This document shows, piece after piece, positions 44,787 through 53,734 of a stretch of 64,000 bases of DNA; positions within the stretch are counted from its first letter, which is position 1, and the number at the start of each line of letters is the position of its first letter. Location: contig NZ_RAPS01000001.1 of assembly GCF_003610255.1 (NCBI RefSeq), positions 6,351,001 to 6,415,000 on the forward strand, given 5' to 3'. Made by a program: the position numbers and the translations under genes. The notes beneath the pieces were generated by a model, which saw only the letters and a list, made by a program, of their open reading frames with translations, made no database searches and was not told the origin of the DNA. This DNA comes from Streptomyces sp. TLI_171. GTDB lineage: Bacteria > Actinomycetota > Actinomycetes > Streptomycetales > Streptomycetaceae.

Positions 44787-46796
44787 GTGTTCAACCTCCC
44801 CCAGGCGCTCAAGCGCCTCGTGATCGGCCGGGCCATGCGCAGCGAGGAGCTCGGCGAGACGCTGCTGCCCAAGCGGCTGGCACTGCCGATCTTCGCCTCC
44901 GACCCGCTCTCCTCGGTGGCCTACGCGACCGGCGAGATCCTGCTCGTCCTCACCGTCGGCGGCACCGCCTTCCTCTACCTGACGCCGTGGATCGCCCTCG
45001 GTGTGGTCGGCCTGATGGCCGTGGTGGTGATGTCCTACCGGCAGGTCGTGCACGCCTACCCGAGCGGCGGCGGCTCGTACGAGGTGGTGTCGCGCAACCT
45101 GGGCGCGAACTCCGGACTGGTGGTGGCCGCCTCGCTGCTGGTCGACTACGTCATGACGGTCGCCGTGTCGGTGGCCTCCGGCGTGGACAACATCATCTCC
45201 GCGTTCGGGTCGCTCGCCGAGCACCGGGTGGCGCTCGCGCTCGGCTTCGTGGTGCTGCTCACCGCGGTGAACCTGCGCGGCGTCCGGGAGTCCGGACGGG
45301 CGTTCGCCGCCCCCACCTACCTGTTCATCGGCGGCATCCTGTTGATGGTGGTCACCGGCCTGGTCCGGCTCGCGTTCGGCGACAGCCCGCAGGCCCCCAC
45401 CGCCGGGCTGGGCGTCGCCGCCCTCGACGGCAAGGACACCCTGCAGGGCCTCGGCCTGCTGATGCTCGCCCTGCGCGCCTTCGCCTCCGGCTGCACCGCG
45501 CTCACCGGCGTCGAGGCGATCTCCAACGGCGTCCCCGCGTTCCGCGCCCCCAAGTCCCGCAACGCCGCCGCCACCATGTCGGTGATGGGGATCACCGCCG
45601 TGGTGATGTTCGCCGGCGTCACGCTGCTCGCGCTCACCTCGCACGTCCACTACGTCGAGGACGCCTGCCAGTTGACCGGCCTGGCCGGGGACTGCCGCAC
45701 CCACACCCAGCAGACCGTGATCGCGCAGCTCGCCGCGACCGTCTTCGGCGGCTCCGACACCGTGCTGTTCTACTTCATCCAGGCCGTCACCGCGCTGGTC
45801 CTGATCCTGGCCGCGAACACCGCGTTCAACGGGTTCCCGCTGCTCGCCTCGATCCTCGCCCAGCACCGCTACCTGCCCCGGCAGATGCACACCCGCGGCG
45901 ACCGGCTGGCGTTCTCCAACGGCATCATCGCGCTCGCCGTGGTGGCCGGCGGGCTGCTCTGGTTCTACCGGGCGGACGTCACCAGCCTGATCCACCTGTA
46001 CATCCTGGGCGTCTTCACCTCCTTCACGCTGTCCCAGATCGGCATGGTCCGGCACTGGAACCGCACCCTGGCCACCGAGGCCGACCCGGCGGTGCGGGCC
46101 GCCGCCCAGCGCTCCCGGGCGATCAACGGACTCGGCGCCGTCACCACCGCGCTGGTCCTGGTCATCGTGCTGATCACCAAGTTCACCCAGGGCGCCTGGC
46201 TGGCCGTGGTCGCCGCCCTGCTGCTCTGGCTCACCATGCGCGGGATCCGCCGCCACTACGACGCCGTCTCCACCGAACTCGCCGTCCAGGACACCGCCGC
46301 CGAATGCGCACGCCCCCAGCAGGTGCACGCCGTGGTCCTGGTCTCCAAGCTGCACCGCCCGACCCTGCGCGCCCTCGGCTACGCGCAGGCGCTGCGCCCC
46401 GACACCCTGGAAGCCGTCACGGTCGACGTCGAACCCGAGGCGACCGCCGAACTGGGCGCGCAGTGGACGGCGAGCGACCTGGAGGTGCCGCTGCGGGTGC
46501 TCGCCTCGCCGTTCCGGGAGATCACCAAGCCCGTGGTGGCGCACGTGCGGGAGCTGACGGCCGCTCACCCGGGGGACGCGGTGGCGGTGTTCATCCCCGA
46601 GTACGTGGTCGGCCACTGGTGGGAGAACCTGCTGCACAACCAGTCCGCGCTGTGGCTGAAGAGCCGCCTGCTGTTCACCCGCGGCGTGATGGTCATCTCG
46701 GTCCCCTGGCAGCTCAGTTCCGCCGGCCGCGCCGACCGGCCCGCCCGCCGGGCGCCGGGAGCGGTCCGCCGCGGCGAGCCCGACCGGGTGCGCTGA
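44787..46796 (+). CDS. KimA-like APC-superfamily permease
   Basis: The 669-residue protein has twelve membrane helices, from LALPIFASDPLSSVAYATGE to about residue 490, and a roughly 170-residue C-terminal cytosolic domain (AVVLVSKLHRPTLRALGYAQ onward). This layout matches KimA-type high-affinity potassium importers. FASDPLSSVAYATGEIL and SGGGSYEVVSRNLG are the conserved helix-1 and helix-3 motifs. The GTG start encodes MFNLPQALKRLVIGRAMRSE. The 180-bp leader contains a repeated ATCGGACG element but no riboswitch I can recognise. Confidence 0.87.
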   Translation: MFNLPQALKRLVIGRAMRSEELGETLLPKRLALPIFASDPLSSVAYATGEILLVLTVGGTAFLYLTPWIALGVVGLMAVVVMSYRQVVHAYPSGGGSYEVVSRNLGANSGLVVAASLLVDYVMTVAVSVASGVDNIISAFGSLAEHRVALALGFVVLLTAVNLRGVRESGRAFAAPTYLFIGGILLMVVTGLVRLAFGDSPQAPTAGLGVAALDGKDTLQGLGLLMLALRAFASGCTALTGVEAISNGVPAFRAPKSRNAAATMSVMGITAVVMFAGVTLLALTSHVHYVEDACQLTGLAGDCRTHTQQTVIAQLAATVFGGSDTVLFYFIQAVTALVLILAANTAFNGFPLLASILAQHRYLPRQMHTRGDRLAFSNGIIALAVVAGGLLWFYRADVTSLIHLYILGVFTSFTLSQIGMVRHWNRTLATEADPAVRAAAQRSRAINGLGAVTTALVLVIVLITKFTQGAWLAVVAALLLWLTMRGIRRHYDAVSTELAVQDTAAECARPQQVHAVVLVSKLHRPTLRALGYAQALRPDTLEAVTVDVEPEATAELGAQWTASDLEVPLRVLASPFREITKPVVAHVRELTAAHPGDAVAVFIPEYVVGHWWENLLHNQSALWLKSRLLFTRGVMVISVPWQLSSAGRADRPARRAPGAVRRGEPDRVR

Positions 46797-46987
46797 CGCA
46801 CCGCCAGGTCGCGCCCGCGGGCAGGTCATTGCGGGTGGGCGCGGCTGCGCAGGGTGATCGACCGCCTGCGCACCGCACGCCTTTCGCGGTTCTCGAACAC
46901 CACACCGGTAAACTTGCCCAGGTTGTCTTGCTACCGACGCCTTCGGTTGACCGCCGGGGAACCCAGGACGAGGACCGTTTGGCTGTG

Positions 46988-49900
46988 ATGACCGCTCCCG
47001 ATACCGCGTTGTTCCGCGCCCGCCCGGCGCCCGAGGCACGCACGCTCGTCGACGTCCTGGCGGCCACCGCCGCCGCCCACCCGCAGGAGCCCGCGCTCGA
47101 CGACGGGCGCGAGACGCTCACGTACGGCGCGCTGCTGACCGAGGTGGAGCGGGTGCGGCGGCACCTGGCGAAGGCGGGCGTCGGCCTCGGCGACCGGGTC
47201 GGGATCCGGGTGCCGTCCGGGGGCAACCAGCTGTACGTGGCGATCCTGGCCACGCTCGCGGCGGGCGCCGCGTACGTCCCGGTCGACTTCGAGGACCCCG
47301 ACGAGCGCGCCGAGCTGGTGTTCGGCGAGGCCGACGTGAACGCGGTGATCGGCGCCGACTACGCGCTGGACCGGGTCAAGCCGTCCGGACACGACGCCGA
47401 GCGGCCGGGCCCCGAGCAGGACGCGTGGATCATCTTCACCTCCGGGTCGACCGGCAAGCCCAAGGGCGTCGCCGTCACCCACCGCAGCGCGGCCGCGTTC
47501 GTCGACGCCGAGGCGGCGATGTTCCTGCCGGACGAGCCGATCGGACCGGGCGACCGGGTGATGGCGGGCCTGTCGGTGGCCTTCGACGCGTCCTGCGAGG
47601 AGATGTGGCTGGCCTGGCGGCACGGCGCCTGCCTGGTGCCGGTGCCGCGCTCCCAGGTGCGCAGCGGCGCGGACCTCGGGCCGTGGCTGGCCGAGCAGGA
47701 GATCACCGTCATCTCGACCGTCCCGACGCTGGCCGCGCTGTGGCCCGCCGAGGCGCTGAACGAGGTCCGGCTGCTGATCTTCGGCGGCGAGGCGTGCCCG
47801 CCCGAACTGGCCGAGCGCCTGGTCACCGAGGGCCGCGAGGTGTGGAACACCTACGGGCCGACCGAGGCCACCGTGGTCGCCTGCGGCGCCCTGCTGACCG
47901 GCCGCGCCCCGATCCGGATCGGCCTGCCGCTGGACGGCTGGGAGCTCGCCGTCGTCGACGGGGCCGGGGACCCGGTGCCGATGGGCGGCAGCGGACAGCT
48001 GGTGATCGGCGGCGTCGGCCTGGCCCGGTACCTCGACCCGGAGAAGGACGCCGAGAAGTACGCGCCGCTCGAATCCCTCGGCTGGGAGCGGGCCTACCGC
48101 AGCGGCGACCTGGTGCGGGCCGAACCCGAGGGCCTGGTGTTCCTCGGCCGCGCCGACGAGCAGATCAAACTCGGCGGACGCCGGATCGAGCTCGGCGAGG
48201 TGGACGCCGCCCTGCAGGGCCTGCCCGCCGTCTCCGGCGCGGCCGCCGCCGTGCGCACCGCCCGCAGCGGTAACCAGCTGCTGGTCGGCTACCTGGTCGT
48301 CCAGGACGGATTCGACCGGGACGCCGCCGTCGCCCGGCTGCGCGCCGAACTGCCCGCCGCGCTGGTGCCGCTGCTGGCCACCGTCGAACACCTGCCGACC
48401 CGCACCTCCGGCAAGGTCGACCGGGACGCGCTGCCCTGGCCGCTGCCCGACCTGGAGACCTCCGGGCCCGGCGAGCAGCTGTACGGCACCGAGGCGTGGC
48501 TCGCCGAGCAGTGGGCGCAGATCCTCGGCACCCAGGTCCGCGGCGCCGACGACGACTTCTTCGCGATCGGCGGCGGCTCGCTCGCCGCCGCCCAGCTCAC
48601 CACCCTGCTGCGCGGCCGCTACCCGGCCGCCTCGGTGCTCGACATCTACCAGCAGCCCACCCTGCGCAAGCTCGCCCGGCTGCTGGAGAAGTCCGCGCAG
48701 TCCGAGGGCCGGGCGCGCACCGTCGAACCCACCCCGCGCCGCGCGCAGGCCCTGCAACTGCTGCTGATGCTGCCGCTGGCCACCCTGACCGGCCTGCGCT
48801 GGTCGCTCGCGCTGGCCGCCCTCGGCACCGTGCTCGACCTGCTCGGCGACTACCCGTGGGCGCCCACCGCCCCCTGGTGGCTGCTGGCCGCCGGCGCGCT
48901 GCTGCTGTACTCCGCGCCCGGCCGGCTGGCCGTCGCCGCCGGCGGCGCCCGCCTGCTGCTGCGCGGCGTCGGCCCCGGCAGCTACCCGCGCGGGGGCAGC
49001 GTCCACCTGCGGCTGTGGACGGCCGAGCGGCTCGCCGAGGCCTCCGGCGCGGTCGAGCTCTCCGGGTCCTGGCTGGTCCGCTACGCCCGCGCGCTGGGCT
49101 GCCGGGTCGCCCCCGACGTCGACCTGCACGCGCTGCCGCCCGTCACCGGACTGCTCCGGCTCGGCAAGGGCTGCGCCATCGAGAACGAGGTCGACCTGTC
49201 CGGCTACTGGCTGGACGGCGACCGGCTGGAGATCGGCGCGCTGCGGATCGGCGCCGGCGCCGTGGTCGGCACCCGCTCGACGCTGCTGCCCGGCGCGAAG
49301 GTCGGCAAGCGCGCCGAGGTCGCCCCCGGCTCCGGCGTCACCGGCGCGGTGCCCACCGGGCAGCGCTGGGCCGGTGCGCCCGCCGTGAAGACCGGCAAGG
49401 CCGAGCGCGGCTGGCCCAAGCAGCGCCCGCCGCGCACCGGCCGCTGGGCCGCCGGCTACGGCGCCACCGGCTTCGCGCTCACCCTGCTTCCGCTGCTCGC
49501 CGCGCTGCCCGGCCTGCTGATCGCCGGACAGTTCGTCCACCCCGGCGACGGCCTCGGCCAGGCCGTGCGCGGCGCGCTGATCGCGCTGGTCCCCGCCACC
49601 CTCTCGTACGGCCTGACGTACGCCGCCCTGGTGCTGGGCGCCGTCCGGCTGCTCTCGCTGGGCCTGCGCACCGGCCACCACCCGCTGCACAGCCGGACCG
49701 GCTGGCAGGCGTGGACGGTCAGCCAGCTGATGGACCTGGCCCGGGAGACGCTGTTCCCGCTGTACGCCGGGCTGATCACCCCGGTGTGGCTGCGGCTGCT
49801 CGGCATGCAGGTCGGCAAGGGCGCCGAGGTGTCCACGGTGCTCGCGCTGCCCAGCCTGACCAAGGTCGGCGACGGCGCGTTCCTCGCCGACGACACCCTG

Positions 49901-50800
49901 ATCGCCCCGTACGAGCTCGGCGGCGGCTGGCTGCGGATCGGCCGCGCCGAGATCGGCGAGCGGGCCTTCCTCGGCAACTCCGGCATGACCGCGCCCGGCC
50001 GGGCCGTCCCGGACCGCGGCCTGGTCGGCGTGCTGTCCGCGACGCCCAAGAAGGCCAAGCGGGGCAGCTCCTACCTGGGCATGCCGCCGGTCAAGCTGCC
50101 GCGGTCGGCCGACACCGCCGACCTGGCGCTCACCTACGAGCCGCCGACCCGGCTGCGCTGGGCCCGCGGCCTGACCGAGCTGGGCCGGATCGTCCCGGTG
50201 TTCGCCTCGGCCGCGCTCGCCGTGCTGGCCGTCGCCGCGCTCTGCGCGCTGGACTCGCCGCTGCTGTCCGGCCTGGTGGTGCTGGCCGCCGGCCTGGTCG
50301 CCTGCCTGGTGTCGGCCGCCGCGAAGTGGCTGCTGGTCGGCCGGTTCCGGGCGGTCGAGCACCCGCTGTGGTCCGGCTTCGTGTGGCGCAACGAACTCGC
50401 CGACACCTTCACCGAGGTGCTCGCCGTGCCGTGGCTGGTCGGCCGGTCCGCCGGCACGCCGGTGATGAACCTGTGGCTGCGCTCGATCGGCGCCCGGATC
50501 GGCCGTGGCGTCTGGTGCGAGAGCTACTGGCTGCCCGAGGCCGACCTGGTCACGCTCGGCGACGGGGTCAGCGTCAACCGCGGCAGCGTGCTGCAGACCC
50601 ACCTCTTCCACGACCGGATCATGAGGCTCGATACTGTGGAGCTCCGCGCGGGCTCGACCCTGGGCCCCGGCGGAATCGTGCTGCCCGGCAGCACCGTCGG
50701 CGAGCGCTCCACCCTCGGCCCGGCCTCCCTGGTGATGCGCGCCGAGACGGTGCCCGCCGACACCCGCTGGCTCGGCAACCCGATCGAAGCCTGGCAGTAG
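46988..50800 (+). CDS. Pls/PosA-family membrane non-ribosomal peptide synthetase
   Basis: The 1270-residue enzyme has an adenylation domain (residues 30-490: FTSGSTGKPKG near 151, NTYGPTEAT), a carrier domain (GGGSLAAAQL, Ser near 531), six membrane helices and repeated C-terminal left-handed-helix/C-like domains (LGPGGIVLPGSTVGERSTLG). This is the architecture of epsilon-poly-lysine synthetase, which forms homopolymers through side-chain amines. The specificity pocket reads about D-A-E-T-I-G-T-V-V, like codes for Lys/Orn-type residues. A TTG at 46979 has a better-spaced GAGGA than the chosen ATG. The M1 peptidase gene follows 26 bp later. Confidence 0.92.
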   Translation: MTAPDTALFRARPAPEARTLVDVLAATAAAHPQEPALDDGRETLTYGALLTEVERVRRHLAKAGVGLGDRVGIRVPSGGNQLYVAILATLAAGAAYVPVDFEDPDERAELVFGEADVNAVIGADYALDRVKPSGHDAERPGPEQDAWIIFTSGSTGKPKGVAVTHRSAAAFVDAEAAMFLPDEPIGPGDRVMAGLSVAFDASCEEMWLAWRHGACLVPVPRSQVRSGADLGPWLAEQEITVISTVPTLAALWPAEALNEVRLLIFGGEACPPELAERLVTEGREVWNTYGPTEATVVACGALLTGRAPIRIGLPLDGWELAVVDGAGDPVPMGGSGQLVIGGVGLARYLDPEKDAEKYAPLESLGWERAYRSGDLVRAEPEGLVFLGRADEQIKLGGRRIELGEVDAALQGLPAVSGAAAAVRTARSGNQLLVGYLVVQDGFDRDAAVARLRAELPAALVPLLATVEHLPTRTSGKVDRDALPWPLPDLETSGPGEQLYGTEAWLAEQWAQILGTQVRGADDDFFAIGGGSLAAAQLTTLLRGRYPAASVLDIYQQPTLRKLARLLEKSAQSEGRARTVEPTPRRAQALQLLLMLPLATLTGLRWSLALAALGTVLDLLGDYPWAPTAPWWLLAAGALLLYSAPGRLAVAAGGARLLLRGVGPGSYPRGGSVHLRLWTAERLAEASGAVELSGSWLVRYARALGCRVAPDVDLHALPPVTGLLRLGKGCAIENEVDLSGYWLDGDRLEIGALRIGAGAVVGTRSTLLPGAKVGKRAEVAPGSGVTGAVPTGQRWAGAPAVKTGKAERGWPKQRPPRTGRWAAGYGATGFALTLLPLLAALPGLLIAGQFVHPGDGLGQAVRGALIALVPATLSYGLTYAALVLGAVRLLSLGLRTGHHPLHSRTGWQAWTVSQLMDLARETLFPLYAGLITPVWLRLLGMQVGKGAEVSTVLALPSLTKVGDGAFLADDTLIAPYELGGGWLRIGRAEIGERAFLGNSGMTAPGRAVPDRGLVGVLSATPKKAKRGSSYLGMPPVKLPRSADTADLALTYEPPTRLRWARGLTELGRIVPVFASAALAVLAVAALCALDSPLLSGLVVLAAGLVACLVSAAAKWLLVGRFRAVEHPLWSGFVWRNELADTFTEVLAVPWLVGRSAGTPVMNLWLRSIGARIGRGVWCESYWLPEADLVTLGDGVSVNRGSVLQTHLFHDRIMRLDTVELRAGSTLGPGGIVLPGSTVGERSTLGPASLVMRAETVPADTRWLGNPIEAWQ

Positions 50801-50826
50801 CACCCGACCACCCAGGAGTACCACCG

Positions 50827-52152
50827 GTGAGCCCCAAGCAGGCCCCCGTCGCCGACCCGTACTTCCCCCGGCACGGGGACCCGCGCTACCGCGCCCACCG
50901 GTACGAGCTGGCCCTCGACTACCGGCCCGGGCCGAACCGGCTGGCCGCGTCCGCGCGGATCGCGGCCATAGCGGGCCCCGAGCCGCTGCGCGAGTTCACC
51001 CTCGACCTGGCCGACTTCCGGATCGGCAAGGTGCTGGTCGACGGGAAGGCCGCGCACTACGCGCACCGCGAGGGCAAGCTGCGGATCAGGCCCGCCAAGG
51101 CGCCCGCCGCCGGGTCGGTGTTCACCTGCGAGGTGCACTGGTCGGGCAATCCGCGGCCGGTGCGCAGCCCCTGGGGCGGGCTGGGGTTCGAGGAGATCAC
51201 CGACGGCGCGCTGGTGGCCTCGCAGCCGACCGGCGCCCCGTCCTGGTTCCCCTGCAACGACCGGCCCGCGGACAAGGCGGCTTACCAGCTCACCGTCACC
51301 ACGGCGACCCCGTACGCGGTGGTGACGGGCGGTCGGCTGCTCAGCCGCACCACCCGGTCTTCGGCCACCACCTGGGTGTACGAGCAGCCCGCGCCGACCG
51401 CCTCCTACCTGGTGGGCCTGGCGATCGCGCCGCTGCGGCAGGTCCAGCTGGCGGAGCGGGCGCCCGGCACGGTGCCGCAGAGCGGGTGGGTGCCGCAGCC
51501 CCTGCAGGCCCGGTTCGAGCACGACTTCGCCCGGCAGCCGCAGATGATGCGGCTGTTCGAGGAGCTGTTCGGCCCGTACCCGTTCGCCGAGTACACCGTC
51601 GCCGTGGTGGACGAGGAGCTGGACGTCCCGGTCGAGGCGCAGGGGATGGCCTCCTTCGGGCGCAACCACGTGGACGGGCGGCGCGGCTGGGAGCGGCTGG
51701 TCGCGCACGAGCTGGCCCACCAGTGGTTCGGGAACAGCGTCACCGTCGCGGACTGGCGGCACATCTGGCTGAACGAGGGCTTCGCCAAGTACGCCGAGTG
51801 GCTGTGGTCGGAGCGCACCGGCGGCCCGACGGCGCAGCAGAAGGCCGCCGACGCGCACCTGCAACTGCGCGGCCTGCCGCAGGACCTGGCGATCGGCGAC
51901 CCCGGCAAGCGGCACATGTTCGACGACCGGGTGTACGAGCGCGGCGGCCTGACCGTGCACGCGCTGCGCTGCGTCCTCGGCGACGCCGGGTTCTTCCGGC
52001 TGCTGCGCGACTGGGCGACCGCCTACCGGCACGGGGTGGTCACCACCGACGACTTCGCCGCGCACGCCGCCCGCTACACCGACCGCCCGCTCGGCCCGCT
52101 GCTGGACGCCTGGCTGCAGCATGGCGCGTTGCCCGCCCTCCCCGGGCTGTGA
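50827..52152 (+). CDS. M1-family metallo-aminopeptidase
   Basis: The 441-residue peptidase has the zinc motif HELAH near residue 294 in VAHELAHQWFGNSVT, with the third ligand Glu in WRHIWLNEGFAKYAEW. The substrate-binding GMASFGRNHV replaces the usual GAMEN motif, so its specificity may be altered. It has no signal peptide and lacks the large C-terminal helical domain of PepN. GTG start with AGGAG 9 bases before. Its place immediately after the Pls-like synthetase suggests trimming or turnover of the polymer, as known for poly-lysine-degrading enzymes. Confidence 0.9.
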   Translation: MSPKQAPVADPYFPRHGDPRYRAHRYELALDYRPGPNRLAASARIAAIAGPEPLREFTLDLADFRIGKVLVDGKAAHYAHREGKLRIRPAKAPAAGSVFTCEVHWSGNPRPVRSPWGGLGFEEITDGALVASQPTGAPSWFPCNDRPADKAAYQLTVTTATPYAVVTGGRLLSRTTRSSATTWVYEQPAPTASYLVGLAIAPLRQVQLAERAPGTVPQSGWVPQPLQARFEHDFARQPQMMRLFEELFGPYPFAEYTVAVVDEELDVPVEAQGMASFGRNHVDGRRGWERLVAHELAHQWFGNSVTVADWRHIWLNEGFAKYAEWLWSERTGGPTAQQKAADAHLQLRGLPQDLAIGDPGKRHMFDDRVYERGGLTVHALRCVLGDAGFFRLLRDWATAYRHGVVTTDDFAAHAARYTDRPLGPLLDAWLQHGALPALPGL

Positions 52153-52215
52153 GCGGCCCGGGCCTGATGTACTGACCCCGTCAGACTCGGAAGCGTCTTC
52201 GGAGGAACGAGGAAC

Positions 52216-53622
52216 ATGAGCACGCACTACGACGTCGTCGTCCTGGGCGCGGGCCCCGGCGGCTACACCGCGGCCGTCCGCTCCGCCCAGCTCGGTCTGC
52301 GCACCGCGATCGTCGAGGCGAAGTACTGGGGCGGCGTCTGCCTCAACGTCGGCTGCATCCCCTCGAAGGCCCTGCTGCGCAACGCCGAGCTGGCGCACAC
52401 CGTGCTGAAGGAGGCCGACCTGTACGGCATCCGGGTCGACGGCTCGGTGTCCTTCGACTACGGGAAGGCGTTCAGCCGCTCCCGGCAGGTCGCGGACGGC
52501 CGGGTCAAGGGCGTCCACTACCTGATGAAGAAGAACGACATCACGGAGTACGACGGCTGGGGCACCTTCGTCGACGACCACACCCTGCAGGTCTCGCTGG
52601 CCGGCGGCGGCTTCGAGCTGGTCACCTTCGACCACTGCGTCATCGCGGCGGGCGCCACCACCCGGCTGCTGCCCGGCACCTCGCTGAGCGAACGGGTCGT
52701 CACCTACGAGGAGCAGATCCTCACCGAGCAGCTGCCCGGGTCGATCATCATCGCGGGCGCCGGCGCGATCGGCGTGGAGTTCGCCTACGTGCTGCACAAC
52801 TACGGCGTGAAGGTCACCATCGTCGAGTTCCTGGACCGGATGGTGCCGCTGGAGGACGCCGACGTGTCCGCCGAGCTCGCCAAGCAGTACCGCAAGCTGG
52901 GCATCCAGGTGCTGACCTCCACCCGGGTCGACGCGATCGACGACTCCGACCCGAACAAGCCGGTGCGGGTCACCGTCACCCGGGACGGCAAGCAGGAGGT
53001 GCTGGAGGCCGACAAGGTGCTGCAGGCCATCGGCTTCGTGCCGCGGGTGCAGGGCTACGGCCTGGAGGTCACCGGGGTGCAGCTCACCGAGCGCGGCGCG
53101 ATCGCCGTGGACGGCCGGGGCCGCACCAGCGTGGAGCACATCTTCGCCATCGGCGACGTCACCGCGAAGCTGATGCTGGCGCACGCCGCCGAGGCGATGG
53201 CGGTGATCGCGGCCGAGACCATCGCCGAGGCGGAGACGATGGAGATCGACTTCGTCATGGTCCCGCGCGCGACGTACTGCCAGCCGCAGATCGCCAGCTT
53301 CGGCTACACCGAGGCGCAGGCCCGCGAGAAGGGCTACGACGTCAAGGTCTCGAAGTTCCCGTTCACCGCGAACGGCAAGGCGCACGGCCTCGGCCACCCG
53401 GTCGGCTTCGTCAAGGTGATCTGCGACGACACGCACGGCGAGCTGCTGGGCGCGCACCTGATCGGCCCGGAGGTCACCGAGCTGCTGCCGGAGCTGACGC
53501 TGGCTCAGCAGTGGGACCTGACGGTCCACGAGGTCGGTCGCAACGTGCACGCCCACCCGACGCTGGGCGAGGCCGTCAAGGAGGCCGTCCACGGCCTGGC
53601 CGGTCACATGATCAACATGTAG
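52216..53622 (+). CDS. lpdA: dihydrolipoyl dehydrogenase
   Basis: The 468-residue flavoprotein re-oxidises dihydrolipoamide in 2-oxoacid dehydrogenase complexes, reducing NAD+. VLGAGPGGYTAAVRSAQLG is the FAD-binding loop and GGVCLNVGCIPSKALL the redox Cys pair near residue 42. IIAGAGAIGVEFAYVL binds NAD, and HAHPTLGEAVKEAVHGLAGH contains the catalytic His-Glu near the C-terminus. All signatures are intact. GGAGGAACGAGGAAC precedes the ATG. It is a single-gene unit followed by a strong terminator. Confidence 0.96.
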   Translation: MSTHYDVVVLGAGPGGYTAAVRSAQLGLRTAIVEAKYWGGVCLNVGCIPSKALLRNAELAHTVLKEADLYGIRVDGSVSFDYGKAFSRSRQVADGRVKGVHYLMKKNDITEYDGWGTFVDDHTLQVSLAGGGFELVTFDHCVIAAGATTRLLPGTSLSERVVTYEEQILTEQLPGSIIIAGAGAIGVEFAYVLHNYGVKVTIVEFLDRMVPLEDADVSAELAKQYRKLGIQVLTSTRVDAIDDSDPNKPVRVTVTRDGKQEVLEADKVLQAIGFVPRVQGYGLEVTGVQLTERGAIAVDGRGRTSVEHIFAIGDVTAKLMLAHAAEAMAVIAAETIAEAETMEIDFVMVPRATYCQPQIASFGYTEAQAREKGYDVKVSKFPFTANGKAHGLGHPVGFVKVICDDTHGELLGAHLIGPEVTELLPELTLAQQWDLTVHEVGRNVHAHPTLGEAVKEAVHGLAGHMINM

Positions 53623-53641
53623 GACCGCCATCAGGGTGAGC

Positions 53642-53670
53642 GGCGCACTCCCTCGGTACGGGAGTGCGCC
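53642..53670 (+). terminator. terminator after lpdA
   Basis: GGCGCACTCCC and GGGAGTGCGCC pair perfectly over 11 bp around a 7-base loop, 20 bp after the lpdA stop. Confidence 0.8.
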
Positions 53671-53734
53671 CCGGCGGTATGTCTTCGGTTTTCGAGCACG
53701 CGCCGAGGTGCGCGCGGACGCGAGGAGCCCGCCG

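Noticed and set aside
44750..46978. Upstream extension of the Pls-like gene through the permease gene
   Set aside because: The same frame is open by chance; the permease in another frame has intact APC motifs, and good starts for the synthetase exist near 46979-46990.
46931..50824. 1297-residue minus-strand open frame opposite the Pls-like synthetase
   Set aside because: Low-complexity Gln/Gly/His/Arg composition and complete overlap with a well-supported gene; a GC artefact.
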